The position numbers and the translations under genes were made by a program. A stretch of DNA of 64,000 bases, from positions 10,702,011-10,766,010 of the forward strand of contig NC_074725.1 of assembly GCF_947242115.1 (NCBI RefSeq). Reading direction: 5' to 3'. This DNA is from Biomphalaria glabrata. Its lineage: Eukaryota > Mollusca > Gastropoda > Planorbidae. Below are positions 47,601 through 56,814 of the stretch, one piece after another (the first letter of the stretch is position 1; every line of letters begins with the position of its first letter). The notes beneath the pieces were generated by a model. The model searched no databases, was not told where the DNA came from, and saw only the letters and a list, made by a program, of their open reading frames with translations.

Positions 47601-48365
47601 TCTCTCTTTATCACGAACTGCCATGTTCCTTTTGTTCATGTAGTGCGGAATCTTGGAGTTTTCTTCGACTCAACACTATCTTTCGACCCACACATAAATC
47701 AGCTCTGCAAAGGTCTTTATCTGCAGCTGCGCAGATTAGGCCAGATCCGACCATATTTAACAACGGAGTCAACAAAAACGCTAGCTGTGGCATTCATACT
47801 CTCCCGCCTTGACTACTGCAACGCCGTGCTAGCAGGTATACCTGATGACAAAATAGCCAAGCTGCAACGTATACAGAACAACGCCGCTCGAATAGTCCTT
47901 AAAAAAACTAGACAAGATTCTGCTACTACGCTCTTGCGCACGCTCCATTGGCTTCCCGTGAAAGCGAGAATCGATTACAAGGTCGCCACACTTTGTCATC
48001 AGTGTATATATAACAATGAGATGCCCTTGTACCTTAGCGAACTGATTACTCCATATGTCCCCCAGAGAACCCTGCGCTCAATGGACTCAACGCTTTTAGT
48101 AGTGCCACGTTTCTCCCTCAAAAGCTACGGTCTGCGTGCTTTTTCAGTTCACGGACCAAAGGTTTGGAACTCACTCCCCATTGATCTCAGACAGACAACA
48201 TGCTATACCACTTTTAAGAAGAACATTAAGACCTACTTGTTTAAAACTTTTTTAGATTAACTGTTATTTCGGCAGTTGTGTTTATGTTTGTAATGTTGTT
48301 ACAGCGCCTTGAGCCTACATTTTGTTTGTTAACAGCGCTTTATAAATAAAATTATTATTATTATT
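44619..48365 (+). mobile_element. apparently full-length LINE, CR1/L2-like
   Basis: The element is 3747 bp: a 5' leader of about 380 bp, one long reading frame, and a 3' UTR of about 105 bp ending gcgctttataaataaaatt and an (att)n tail. The 4-bp word aagg lies at both junctions (44615-44618 and 48366-48369) and may be a short target duplication. The single-ORF layout with an apurinic-type endonuclease, a reverse transcriptase and an (att)n tail fits the CR1/L2 part of the Jockey superfamily. The exact clade is not settled. Confidence 0.9.
45000..48260 (+). CDS. LINE polyprotein: endonuclease plus reverse transcriptase
   Basis: The protein of 1086 residues from the first ATG copies LINE RNA into a nicked chromosomal target. 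The frame is open 66 codons further upstream, but with no ATG. Residues about 145-365 are an apurinic-type endonuclease with HLNAQSC, SETW, GDVNLHFD, LDWI and the terminal SDH catalytic motif. Residues about 570-850 are the reverse transcriptase with KNYRPVSNLPFLSKLLER, LDLSAAFDTLDH, YGVPQGSVLGP and the catalytic FADD. The C-terminal part carries RIQNNAAR, LHWLPVKARI and FSVHGPKVWNSLP, the usual ending of this LINE group. No internal stop or frameshift is present and every catalytic motif I looked for is intact, so the copy may be young and able to move. No separate ORF1 was found upstream. It lies wholly within the 82-bp array. Confidence 0.95.
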   Translation: MDANLLRRIGRTCVLLKSRLDSEVFRNIRRLGIGRKLPTVRGSRAGRLIRLWYNLPQFNSTDTCHTVSRTLNCVVNPTPTPVISSTTEFSSSLLNCFINHPTPIAPHTTEVRCPHQKPIIRDITPPVSSKCATPLVTISSSLLKIMHLNAQSCSNKTLELADTITDDSYDIVFLSETWFKEVGDEPRTIELTPPGFILKSLPRKTGSGGGLAILYRDSLAKYVTIRPESSTYTTFEMCEFRLSHHSRTLTFIFLYRPPPSKRNKLTTKVFIEEFQDLLDSHISTKDLFVIGDVNLHFDSENETYAMSLKNALKDRNLDQLINVPTHVKGHTLDWIVTNASELVAKLNVSDRGLSDHFLVNFEMRLSKAKRPKKNVTSRKLKAIDIASFKMDVTSLLLQQSNTDVLSNYNSCLKKLLDSHAPLVTRTVSVRPSAPWLTEDIKTAKLIRRRAERTFQKTGLTIHRQIYIREKNKVNRMIRDAKASHIRQKIENSDSSKELFRITAEMLGGANNERLPSSIPLSELPDSFNRFFIGKIEQIRNDMPSLSSQLDHSPIFQNTPFCEFQRVSEDYVKSTILKMPNKSCDLDPIPTSLLLECLDELVPTITNIVNSSLTSGIVPQQFKHALVRPLLKKSSLDPECLKNYRPVSNLPFLSKLLERIVLVQILSHLEQYCLLEEFQSAYRKCRSTETAVVRVLNDLLHNSDKGHISILSMLDLSAAFDTLDHEIMMARFSATFGLAGVVLKWLGSYLTERTQSVVVSGTESTSLLLKYGVPQGSVLGPVLFTMYTYPLSGVIRPTGILYHFFADDSQLYDSSVPSELSHLAENISGTVARVSDWMVENKLKMNEDKTEIIKIGTRNNVSKVESTDSLFITNCHVPFVHVVRNLGVFFDSTLSFDPHINQLCKGLYLQLRRLGQIRPYLTTESTKTLAVAFILSRLDYCNAVLAGIPDDKIAKLQRIQNNAARIVLKKTRQDSATTLLRTLHWLPVKARIDYKVATLCHQCIYNNEMPLYLSELITPYVPQRTLRSMDSTLLVVPRFSLKSYGLRAFSVHGPKVWNSLPIDLRQTTCYTTFKKNIKTYLFKTFLD

Positions 48366-49400
48366 AAGGAGCTATTGGTCTAAACTACCCAAGGATTGCC
48401 CACATGTTGCTACGTAACAGGTCCGACGTCATGACCTCTTACGTGACAAGGAGCTATTGGTCTAAACTACCCAAGGATTGCCCACAGGTTGCGACGTCAC
48501 AGGTCCGACGTCATGACCTCTTACGTGACAAGGAGCTATTGGTCTAAACTACCCAAGGATTGCCCACAGGTTGCTACGTCACAGGTCCGACGTCATGACC
48601 TCTTACGTGACAAGGAGCTATTGGTCTAAACTACCCAAGGATTGCCCACAGGTTGCGACGTCGCAGGTCCGACGTCATGACCTCTTACGTGACAAGGAGC
48701 TATTGGTCTAAACTACCCAAGGATTGCCCACAGGTTGCTACGTCACAGGTCCGACGTCATGACCTCTTACGTGACAACGAGCTATTGGTCTAAACTACCC
48801 AAGGATTGCCCACATGTTGCTACGTAACAGGTCCGACGTCATGACCTCTTACGTGACAAGGAGCTATTGGTCTAAACTACCCTAGGATTGCCCACAGGTT
48901 GCGACGTCACAGGTCCGACGTCATGACCTCTTACGTGACAAGGAGCTATTGGTCTAAACTACCCAAGGATTGCCCACAGGTTGCTACGTCACAGGTCCGA
49001 CGTCATGACCTCTTACGTGACAAGGAGCTATTGGTCTAAACTACCCAAGGATTGCCCACAGGTTGCGACGTCGCAAGTCCGACGTCATGACCTCTTACGT
49101 GACAAGGAGCTATTGGTCTAAACTACCCAAGGATTGCCCACAGGTTGCTACGTCACAGGTCCGACGTCATGACCTCTTACGTGACAAGGAGCTATTGGTC
49201 TAAACTACCCAAGGATTGCCCACAGGTTGCTACGTCACAGGTCCGACGTCATGACCTCTTACGTGACAAGGAGCTATTGGTCTAAACTACCCAAGGATTG
49301 CCCACAGGTTGCGACGTCGCAGGTCCGACGTCATGACCTCTTACGTGACAACGAGCTATTGGTCTAAACTACCCAAGGATTGCCCACAGGTTGCGACGTC
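48366..49400 (+). repeat. 82-bp array, second part (about 12.5 units)
   Basis: Twelve occurrences of gacgtcatgacctcttacgt lie exactly 82 bp apart from 48424 to 49326. Units alternate between gctacgtcacagg and gcgacgtc(a/g)cagg variants, with rarer tgttgctacgtaacagg units at two places about 410 bp (five units) apart, which suggests amplification in multi-unit blocks. Confidence 0.95.
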
Positions 49401-49438
49401 ACAGGTCAGTGTTCAGGCCTTCCATAACGATGGGTCTT
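49395..49438 (-). repeat. right terminal inverted repeat of the composite element
   Basis: Reverse complement begins aagacccatcgttatggaag and pairs with 44334-44377. A LINE remnant begins directly outside it. Confidence 0.8.
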
Positions 49439-49870
49439 GATTGGGCGACAAGATGTCTCCATAAAAATCTGTCACTGGCAATGTCTGAAGCCTCTTCCCA
49501 CCTGGTGTCCACTGCTCTGAGGTCCTCCATGAAAGTGTGGCGCCAAGTTATACGAGGAAGTCCCAGTTTGCGCTTTCCTTGTATTGGCCTCCATGTCATT
49601 GCAAATCTTAGTTTGCGTAGTACATGTCCCGCAAATCTCATTTTCTTTGTAACTGACTCCAAAAATCCGTCTTAACCATTTTTGTTGAGCCACATTTAGT
49701 CGCTTCTCGATTTCGGCAGACGACTTCCATGTCTCGCATGCACACTTTGATGTTGTGATGACAATTGTGTTAAATAGGTGGATTTTGTCTCAAGAGCAAG
49801 AGTTTGGCATGTCCAAATGTGAAAAAAAAAAAAGGCAGTGTCTTTCCTTTTCGGCTTTCATACGTCATGA
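49439..49870 (-). mobile_element. RTE-like LINE C-terminal fragment
   Basis: The minus strand reads KWLRRIFGVSY, then RFAGHVLRKLRFAMTWRPIQ, GKRKLGLPRITWRHTFMEDL and DTRWEEASDIASD. It is the same family as 55302..55997, with frameshifts between segments. Its end directly touches the terminal inverted repeat of the composite element, so one of the two inserted next to or into the other. Confidence 0.85.
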
Positions 49871-49894
49871 TAGACACTCCCATCGTTTGCCATG

Positions 49895-49965
49895 AAGGGA
49901 GACTACAATGAATTTGGTTTCCCTTTAAGGTATCTCAATCCTGGCAGCTCCAGAGAATTTAAAAC
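49895..49965 (+). mobile_element. R4-like LINE tail remnant
   Basis: Contains gagactacaatgaatttggt, ctggcagctccagagaat, as in the 3' UTR of the R4-like LINE at 17471..18180. The TAA tail is not preserved. Confidence 0.5.
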
Positions 49966-50649
49966 ACATTGCATACAAGTAATACGAAGAAGAAGTAGAA
50001 GTAGGGAGATTTTAAAGTTTCAACAGTAGTTCAATAGAGTCCTTGACATAATTGGCTAAAGTCTATGTTTTACAGTAAATGAAGCATTTAGCTCTAGATC
50101 TTTCTGTTACAGAACATATTGTCCATTACCGTACCTTACCCGCCCACACAGTGGTGTCAATACAGACGAGACAACAAGCCTAAAAACAATATTCCAACAT
50201 GGCACTTACATACAGACTTCCGGCAATCTTTTCACCGGAAGTATAGTTATGTTTTCGTTTGTGTATATGTCTATGATATGTGTGTGTAGGCCATATATAC
50301 ATTATTTATATAGATTCATATTGCCTACAGAAAGTATGTGTATGAAACAAACAAAAAATCGAACATTCTCTCTCTATATATTTTTTCCCCTCTTTCTCTC
50401 CTCTCTTTCAATGTATCTGTTGTTTCGCTTATGTCTCGCTAATACGTAGGAATATTGTTTTTTCCTGACTTCCTTTCGCCAATATTGTGTTTCTCTTTGT
50501 TTGTATCATGACAGGGATTTCCTCAGGGGAATGTTTCCATTAACGGGGGGCTTATAAGCCTGGTTTCCTGGGAAATACGAGGTGGGGGGGTGCTGAGGAA
50601 AGTGTAACTGTTATGTAACCATTGTCATTATTACTTTTACTGCTTACTT

Positions 50650-50680
<31 letters not shown>

Positions 50681-50745
50681 TTTTCACAGATTCATAGTTG
50701 ACGATGACTTTTAAGGAAGATGGAGTTCTATACTTCCCGACCACT
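49966..50745. other. intergenic, no gene seen
   Basis: Holds a (tc)n microsatellite at about 50651-50680 and a G-rich patch near 50580. No gene supported. Confidence 0.4.
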
Positions 50746-50749
50746 CAAA

Positions 50750-51005
50750 CCGTTTTACTTTCAAAAGAGTTGAGCCAAAGCTCGTGTAACTCTAGGCTTG
50801 TAAACCTGAAGGAACAATGCGCTCTGTCTGGGAGAGATCCAAACTAATGCCCATATTTAAAACTGCTGTTTCCAATGGGTCGGACACTCCGGGCGTGGTC
50901 GAAGGTCGAGCACACCGGGAACCCCCGCCGTTTTCCTATAGTTCACCAAGCTAACCATGCAGGACTCCTGGATTTTGACAAATTCGTGGAAGCTCTCTTA
51001 CAACT
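50750..51005. repeat. dispersed repeat shared with 12.94-13.37 kb
   Basis: See the ordered shared words given for 12940..13370. It sits directly upstream of an R4-like tail and may be an upstream part of a related element. Confidence 0.5.
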
Positions 51006-51069
51006 CCACACTGTGCAATGAGAATGTCCTCGAGCTCCTTTAGACACTTCTACAGAAGTCTTGTTTTAC

Positions 51070-51204
51070 ATTTAGGCCTGCCACATTACCAGAAAATTCC
51101 TCGGCGGAAACTGATAAAGGGACTACGATGAATTTTAACGAAACTCGACCCTGGCTTCGCCAGAGAAAGAATACTCGTTCTTTTCTAACATAATAATAAT
51201 AATG
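51070..51204 (+). mobile_element. R4-like LINE 3' end with TAA tail
   Basis: Reads cctgccacattaccagaaaa, the CHITRKFL coding end of the 17471..18180 element, then gggactacgatgaattt, ctggcttcgccagagaa and taacataataataataat. The TAA repeats at the end are the expected target. Confidence 0.7.
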
Positions 51205-51234
51205 ACGACAAACATATCCTAAAACTCAATATTG

Positions 51235-51840
51235 TTGACAAATATTTCCGCATTCATTCAAGAGTTTAATTAATTCATGTTCAGGAGAATTATGCGCATC
51301 GTCTTCCAAGTCTAGATCTAAAGGACAAAGTTTCCCCTTTCAGACCTTGTGGTCTATAGGGCAGATAATGTAAAGGTCATCTGTTTCTGTGGCCTACGGT
51401 TAACGAGGGTGTCATGTGGCCAGCACAACGACCAACCGCCTTTACTTTCCCCAACTAATGTCGGGTACCCATTAGAGCTGGGTGGACTCAGAGGCGCCCG
51501 AAGATCCCGAAATTAAAAATCCCAGTCTTCACCAGGATTCGAACCCGGACACCGGTTCGGAAGCCAAGCGCTTTACCGCTCAGCCACCGCGCCTCCAGAT
51601 CTAAAGGACAACTAGATCTAAATGTTTATCATTGGGATATTATCATTGGGATATTATTAAGTGTACTAGATTTATACATTCGCTTAATCAGGATTTATTT
51701 TCTCGGGGAGAAAATAAGGGGGGGGGGATTGGCCAGGGTAAAAAATGTTCCATTGTTTTTAAATGTAACTTTCATGAGTTATAAAGAGAAACATCAATCG
51801 CTCTAGACGTTGTATGAAGGCGGTATTGTCTTTAAAAAAA
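51235..51840 (-). repeat. inverted copy of the 570-bp repeat, split by a SINE
   Basis: The minus strand matches 52292..52650 and 52866..53110 in order (aaagacaatacc, cttcatacaa, aatcctgattaagcgaatgt, ttagatctagactt, gacgatgcgca, actcttgaatg). The copy is interrupted by the SINE at 51329..51596 at its agatcta site. Confidence 0.8.
51314..51611 (-). mobile_element. full-length tRNA-derived SINE with 15-bp target duplication
   Basis: The SINE body is 51329..51596 (268 bp), flanked by identical agatctaaaggacaa at 51314-51328 and 51597-51611. On the minus strand it starts ggaggcgcggtggctgagcg with box A tggctgagcggtaaagcgc and box B gggttcgaatcc at tRNA spacing, followed by a unique body and a 3' end gtctgaaaggggaaacttt. 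A perfect 15-bp duplication is the product of LINE-driven insertion and marks this as the youngest SINE copy in the window. Confidence 0.95.
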
Positions 51841-52291
51841 GTATTTTAAATGTTTTTTTTTTGTTGTTTTTTTTGTTTCCCTTTTTAAAAGTGACAACAG
51901 ACAAGAATGGTTTCAACGACATAAGACTGCAAGTAGAGAGAATGTCTAACTTAGCTTGAGCTCAAGGGCGGCACCAGAGAGCAATAAAATGCTTGAAAGT
52001 GAGCCTAGAGAGACTAATTTAGAGCCCGATTAGATCCCGTCAGAGGAAGAATCCAGAGTTATAGATCGTGTTGAGTGAATCTGTGTTGTGAATAATGTAG
52101 ACTAAGTTTGAATATTGACAGGAAAACTTGAGACACCAGAAAATAGTTGAAGTAAAAATAGACTGCATGAGAGAAAGAGTGGAAAAAATAGACACAGAAA
52201 TACATTTATAATGTTTATATTAGCCTTAAAGTCAGAGAGAGAGAGAGAACAACAAAAGAGAAATGAAAACAAGACAATCATAAAAATACTT

Positions 52292-52865
52292 TTTGTATTT
52301 TAAAAGACAATGTCTCCTTCATACAACTAATAGAGCTACTATTTTTTTCTCTTAATAACTCATGAATGATAGATAAAAAACAAATGGAAATTTTTTTTAT
52401 CCCGTCCACCCCTCCCCCTTTCCCCAATCGAGAAAGAATCATAGACTCCTGGTTTAGAGAATGTAAAGATCTACTAGACTTTATAAAACTCCAATAAAAT
52501 GCCTTTTAAAATATCTAGACTTAGAAGTCGATGAGAAAAGTGTTCCTGGAAATTAATTTATTAAACTCTTGGAAAAACCCGAAGATGAACAGTTCTTTTA
52601 AGAAAAATATTTTCTAGTTCTCGCGCCAAATTTAAATGTATTTCTTTTTCTACTTTGCAAAAATTATCACGGTGTGGCCAACGAGCTAGTCATTCTTTTG
52701 CCAACACTAGGCTATACATCAAATTCAATACTTCCAGCGAATCGTTAAAGCGTTTTCAAGATCCGTGTCCAGTTTCCGCCCACCCAGGTTTACCCCCTCC
52801 CCCAAGTTTACACGAAGGTATGAGTTGAATAGAGGTATTGTAAACAAAAACATTTAAAATACTTA
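52292..52865 (+). repeat. 570-bp repeat, direct copy 1
   Basis: Starts aaaagacaatgtctccttca, includes ttctcttaataactcatgaa, tttttatcccg, ctggtttagagaatgtaaag, atctagacttagaagtcgat and ends near gaatagaggtattgtaaac. Followed at once by copy 2, so the pair is tandem. Confidence 0.8.
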
Positions 52866-53290
52866 AAAAAAAAAGACAATACCTCCTTTATACAAATTAT
52901 AGAGTGATTGCTTTTCTCTTAATAACTAATGAATTTTAGTTTTAAAAACAATATCTTTTATCCCGCTCCATTCCCGCCGAGAAGAAAATCCTGGTTAATC
53001 GAATGTAGAGATCTAGTAGATTGTATATTATATCCCAATAATAGGCCTTTAGATCTAGACTTAGATGACGATGCGCAAAATGTAATTGAGTAACTCTTGA
53101 ATGCGGGAATACCTGAAGACGGTAAGTCCGTTCAAGATAAATATTTTTTCGTTCTCCAGCTATTTTTTAATTAATTTATTTTTTACTCTCAAAAATTATA
53201 AAGGTCAAACTCGAGTTTTCCCCGTGTGTGGCCGACGCGTTAGTAATTGTTTTCCCGATATTATTATTATGCGTTTGAATTTCTAAGAAA
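52866..53290 (+). repeat. 570-bp repeat, direct copy 2
   Basis: Same order as copy 1: aaaaagacaatacctccttt, cttaataactaatgaatttt, tttatcccg, ctggttaatcgaatgtagag, atctagacttagatgacgat. Ends in gtgtgtggccgacgcgttag, matching gtgtggccaacgagctag of copy 1. Confidence 0.8.
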
Positions 53291-53574
53291 ATCGCTTCAC
53301 ATTTATTCAACACGTGTTGAGACATTTTTGTGTTTCGCCATATTTTGTTTGTTTTTGCTTTACTTTAATATAAAATTACAATACAATAAAATATAAAATT
53401 GCAACACCGAGTTTCACCCATGTAACTATCGTATATATATGAAATGATTTGGCTTAGATCCATTTCTAGCCATGCAGAGTAACTACTAAAGAAAATTAGA
53501 CTTTGATCACTTCTCTCTCTTATTGGCAGCGTTGGTCTGAGAGTGTCCATTAAATGGAACATAACAATGAGTGG

Positions 53575-53890
53575 TGTTGACGGTCGTTGACTTATAGTAG
53601 ACAACTTAAACCTCTGTTGGCGTATTATTCTTCATGTATACAATATAAACAAATTTAAACTTGAGATGAAATGAATTAAAATTATATTTTTTACCACTCC
53701 CAATCAAAACACGTCTTTACACTCTGGCGTCCTGGAGTCGTCTGGCGTACTTAACACAGCTTACGGCAGCGCAGCTAATCTTGCATCATTCTACAAGACT
53801 AACATTAAATTAATGTTCTCTCTCTACAACTAACAATAAATACTCCCTTTCTTCATAATCACCCTGGACACACACACACACACACGCACT
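53575..53890 (-). mobile_element. solo-LTR-like fossil
   Basis: The minus strand ends cgttgacttat... as gtcaacgaccgtcaaca and carries the aatgatgcaaga and aaaagacgtg segments of the family described at 10092. No internal genes. Lies 200 bp from another copy in the opposite orientation. Confidence 0.5.
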
Positions 53891-54098
53891 CTCCCAGTGA
53901 GGCTACACTTCTGCTTTCCAAGCGCCTGCGCAGGCGACACAAGGAGTCATGAAAGATAAGTGGCACATCCAGGAACACTGGATTTTTAATCAGAACCGCA
54001 GGCATGCGATACGAGGACCTGCCATTTCCACTAGGACATGATGCACTGTCTCTACTGCTTATAGTTTTAAAAGAAAGAGAAGTGTTCTATTGACTTCA

Positions 54099-54487
54099 TG
54101 TTATGGAGTGTGTGTGTGTGTGTTTCTATGGTGACGGTGGGAAGAGGTTTGCGGTTGGTTGTGAATGATGTAACATAGGTGGCGTTGTCGTTACTTAGTC
54201 TTAATTAGGGGAGACGACTCCAGAACGTAAGACTGAAGGGTTGTTTTATTGTAGTGAGTTAGATTTTGTGAAGAAATATTACTTAAGTCTATTACAGACT
54301 TTACAGTTAATTGTTCTCATTTCCACTTGATTTTGTTTATATTATAAATAAAGTTTTATTTAGTTTTGTTCGCAAAAGGAAGTTATTCAATTTATTTCAA
54401 GTTTTATTAGATAAGATACATTACGCCTACATCGGTTTAGTTGTCTACGAGCAGTCTGGTGCTACGAGTCAATGATCGGTTATAACA
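54099..54487 (+). mobile_element. solo-LTR-like fossil, best copy
   Basis: Starts TGTTATGGAG and ends GGTTATAACA, giving the short inverted TGTTAT/ATAACA ends typical of LTRs. It has an aataaa polyadenylation word in its second half. 389 bp, with no retroelement genes on either side and no clear target duplication. Old solo LTR. Confidence 0.6.
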
Positions 54488-54589
54488 CCCCACATCCACC
54501 TACTTTCAACAAACACAAGCTTGAAACAATGTAGCAACTAGATTTATTTTTTAAAAAATGTGTTCAAGTCACTTTATGACTACGTAAAC

Positions 54590-54670
54590 ATTGAAAACAA
54601 AAACACAAAAAACTATTTAAAAAAAAAGAAAAAACAAAAAAAAAAAAAAACAAGAAGAAAAACACTTTGA
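54590..54670 (+). repeat. A-rich low complexity
   Basis: Mostly adenine with scattered C and G. No coding sense. Confidence 0.8.
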
Positions 54671-55289
54671 ACTCACTTTGAACTCACTTCACTAATTGCA
54701 AAACAAAATCGACAGTCCGCCATTGATGTTTTCAGGATAGTCACCACAAATAATTGGTCCTTAGGGACTCCTTTGAGATGTTAGTCCAAATTTTTTTTTA
54801 CAATGATTGATACTTCTCAAGAGAGATCTTTTCGATATGTAAGCCAACTCCCTTAAGGCAGCCATAATGGCCATCATTAGTACACGACTTGATGCCATTA
54901 TTTTCTAAGTTTTTTTTTTACCCAAAGTCTTGGTTGTTGTTGACCGACTGGTGAGGTGCAGATACAAGGATCCAGAATGTAGGGGGAGGTTAGTGAGAAT
55001 AAACATTTTTTTTAAATTCGCTCAATATCCATAAGGAATTGTGCTGCCTACATGACACCCTAGTAGCCATTTGAAGATGAATATTTAAGAACTCTACTTC
55101 CCCTGTGAGTAGTACTCAAGGTTTATAAGGAAAATTGTATCTTTACCATAGGGCTTACTTTATACCAAGTAAATCTCTACTTGCTGAGCATTAGGTACTT
55201 TAAATTAATTAAATTGTTAAAGGTACTAAGTACTCTAAATTAAGTATATTATTCTTTCAAGAGACTAAGACAAAAGATTGTACTACTTT

Positions 55290-56009
55290 ATTGATCCAGC
55301 AGAGCCTAGATAGAGAGGCACCCAAAAAATTGGCCTGTGGGCTATAAGGCAAAGGGTGCCCCCGTCAGACTTAGCGAGTCAAAGCTTGAAGAGTTGGACA
55401 AGTTCACATACCTTGGCAGCATCATAACAAATGATGGGGATGCCTACCACGATGCAGCGTGCCGAATATGAAAGGCAGGGAGCATTTTCCAAAGGTTGCA
55501 GCCTATTTGGACAAGCCAAGCCATTGGACTCGAGACAAAAATACACCTTCTCAACATAATCGTCATTCCAACAGCAACATATACATGTGAGACATGGAAG
55601 TCATCTACCGAAATTGAGAAAAGGCTAAATGTGGCTCAACAAAAATGACTAAGACGGATTTTGGGAGTCAGTTACACAGATCGGATCTCAAACAAGGAAA
55701 TCCTATGCCGAACTGGGAGTCGAACACTTAGTGAGGTTGTGATAGAGCGTCGCATAAGGTTTGCGGGACATGTTCTCCGACAAAATGAACTACGCATACC
55801 AAGAGTTGCAATGACATGGAAGCCAATACGAGGAAAGCGCAAACAGGGACGTCCTCGTATAACTTGGCGCCACACTTTCATGGAGGACATCAGAACAGTG
55901 GACACGAGGTGGGAAGAGGCTTCAGACATTGCCATTGACAGATCTTTGTGGAGACAGCTTGCCACCCAATGCGGCGAACGGAGGACCTAAGTAAGTAATT
56001 GATCCAGCA
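55290..56009 (+). mobile_element. 5'-truncated RTE-like LINE with 12-bp target duplication
   Basis: The body is 55302..55997, between identical attgatccagca words at 55290-55301 and 55998-56009. The translation runs KFTYLGSIITNDG, CETWKSSTEIEKRLNVAQQK, LRRILGVSYTDRISN, RRIRFAGHVLRQNELRIPRV, GKRKQGRPRITWRHTFMED and stops in a taagtaagtaa tail. FTYLGS is a late reverse transcriptase block and the RIRFAGHVLR..GRP.TWR segment is the usual RTE-like C-terminus. Two in-frame stops (after AACRI and after NVAQQK) show it has decayed since insertion. Confidence 0.88.
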
Positions 56010-56114
56010 TAAAAATGGACTCAACAAAAGAAAACAGACACCGCAAAGATGCAGGCGTTTTTGTCTTTTTCACCTTCACTAGTCAACAAGTTGCGCTGGT
56101 CAGTCTGACAGAGC

Positions 56115-56182
56115 GAGACCGATCGTTATATCAGGCGTCAACGCTGACCTGCCCAGGGTTTGAGTTTAGGCACATCGGTCTC
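56115..56182 (+). mobile_element. 68-bp remnant of the gagacc inverted-repeat family
   Basis: The left end gagaccgatcgttatatcag continues aggcgtcaacgctgacctg, close to the left ends at 44334 and 62480. The right end is cacatcggtctc. Almost all of the core is gone. Confidence 0.55.
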
Positions 56183-56814
56183 GGAGACAGTAAGGAACGA
56201 AGTGTTTTTGTAACTCTAGTGTAACTGGGTTATTTTCTGCGTGTGTCCGGCGTGTCAGAAGGTCATGTCCAGTGTGTGTCTCCTCCTACCACAGAAGTAG
56301 CATAGCGACTTAATGACATTCAATTCCTGGTCTTCACTAGAAATGGATGTTTCTAAATGGGAGCGAGTTGGCGTTTTCATTGCCCCACAAGAGATTTCGT
56401 TCGTTGAATTGTAAGCCTGCGCATGCGTTGTGGCTGTTTCTAACACTCTAGCTTAGTCATAAGCGCTTTGTAGAGTAAGAGATGTCTTTTCCAGTAGCCG
56501 CTGTCTAATAGTTTTGGATGCCAGACCAGTTATAAAGGCGTCTCTAATGCTGTTCTACAGTTACTTGTCACTTTATTGTACTTCATCAGTGTTATGTGAG
56601 ACGTGCTGGTTTCATTCAGTGTTTACTGTAGTCTAATTTTGTCGAATACCATGTTATTGGTATACTAGTAGTTGTTGTTTCATTACAGTAACGTTTGCTT
56701 TTTGCCTACATTGGAAAGAAGTTGCCAACTTTGAGACAACCTGGCATAGTTATAATTGGGGCGGGTGGCGTTTGTTTTCTAAAAATGCAACAATGACAGC
56801 AAGATAACTTTAAC
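56183..56814. other. intergenic, no gene seen
   Basis: Short chance frames only. Confidence 0.4.

Larger units (their letters stand above)
44334..49438. mobile_element. composite inverted-repeat element: TIRs, 82-bp array and nested LINE
   Basis: The left end 44334-44377 (gagacccatcgttatagaag...) and the right end 49395-49438 (...cttccataacgatgggtctt) are inverted repeats of 44 bp matching at roughly four bases in five. Between them lies an array of 82-bp units (44390..44618 and 48366..49400) interrupted by a complete LINE (44619..48365). A 161-bp relative with the same ends and a single core unit is at 62480..62640. No transposase frame is present, so the element is non-autonomous. Confidence 0.75.

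Noticed and set aside
10092-54487. A pair of LTR-type repeats bounding a full retroelement
   Set aside because: The copies are far apart, differ in orientation and have no retroelement coding region between them. They are treated as separate solo fossils.
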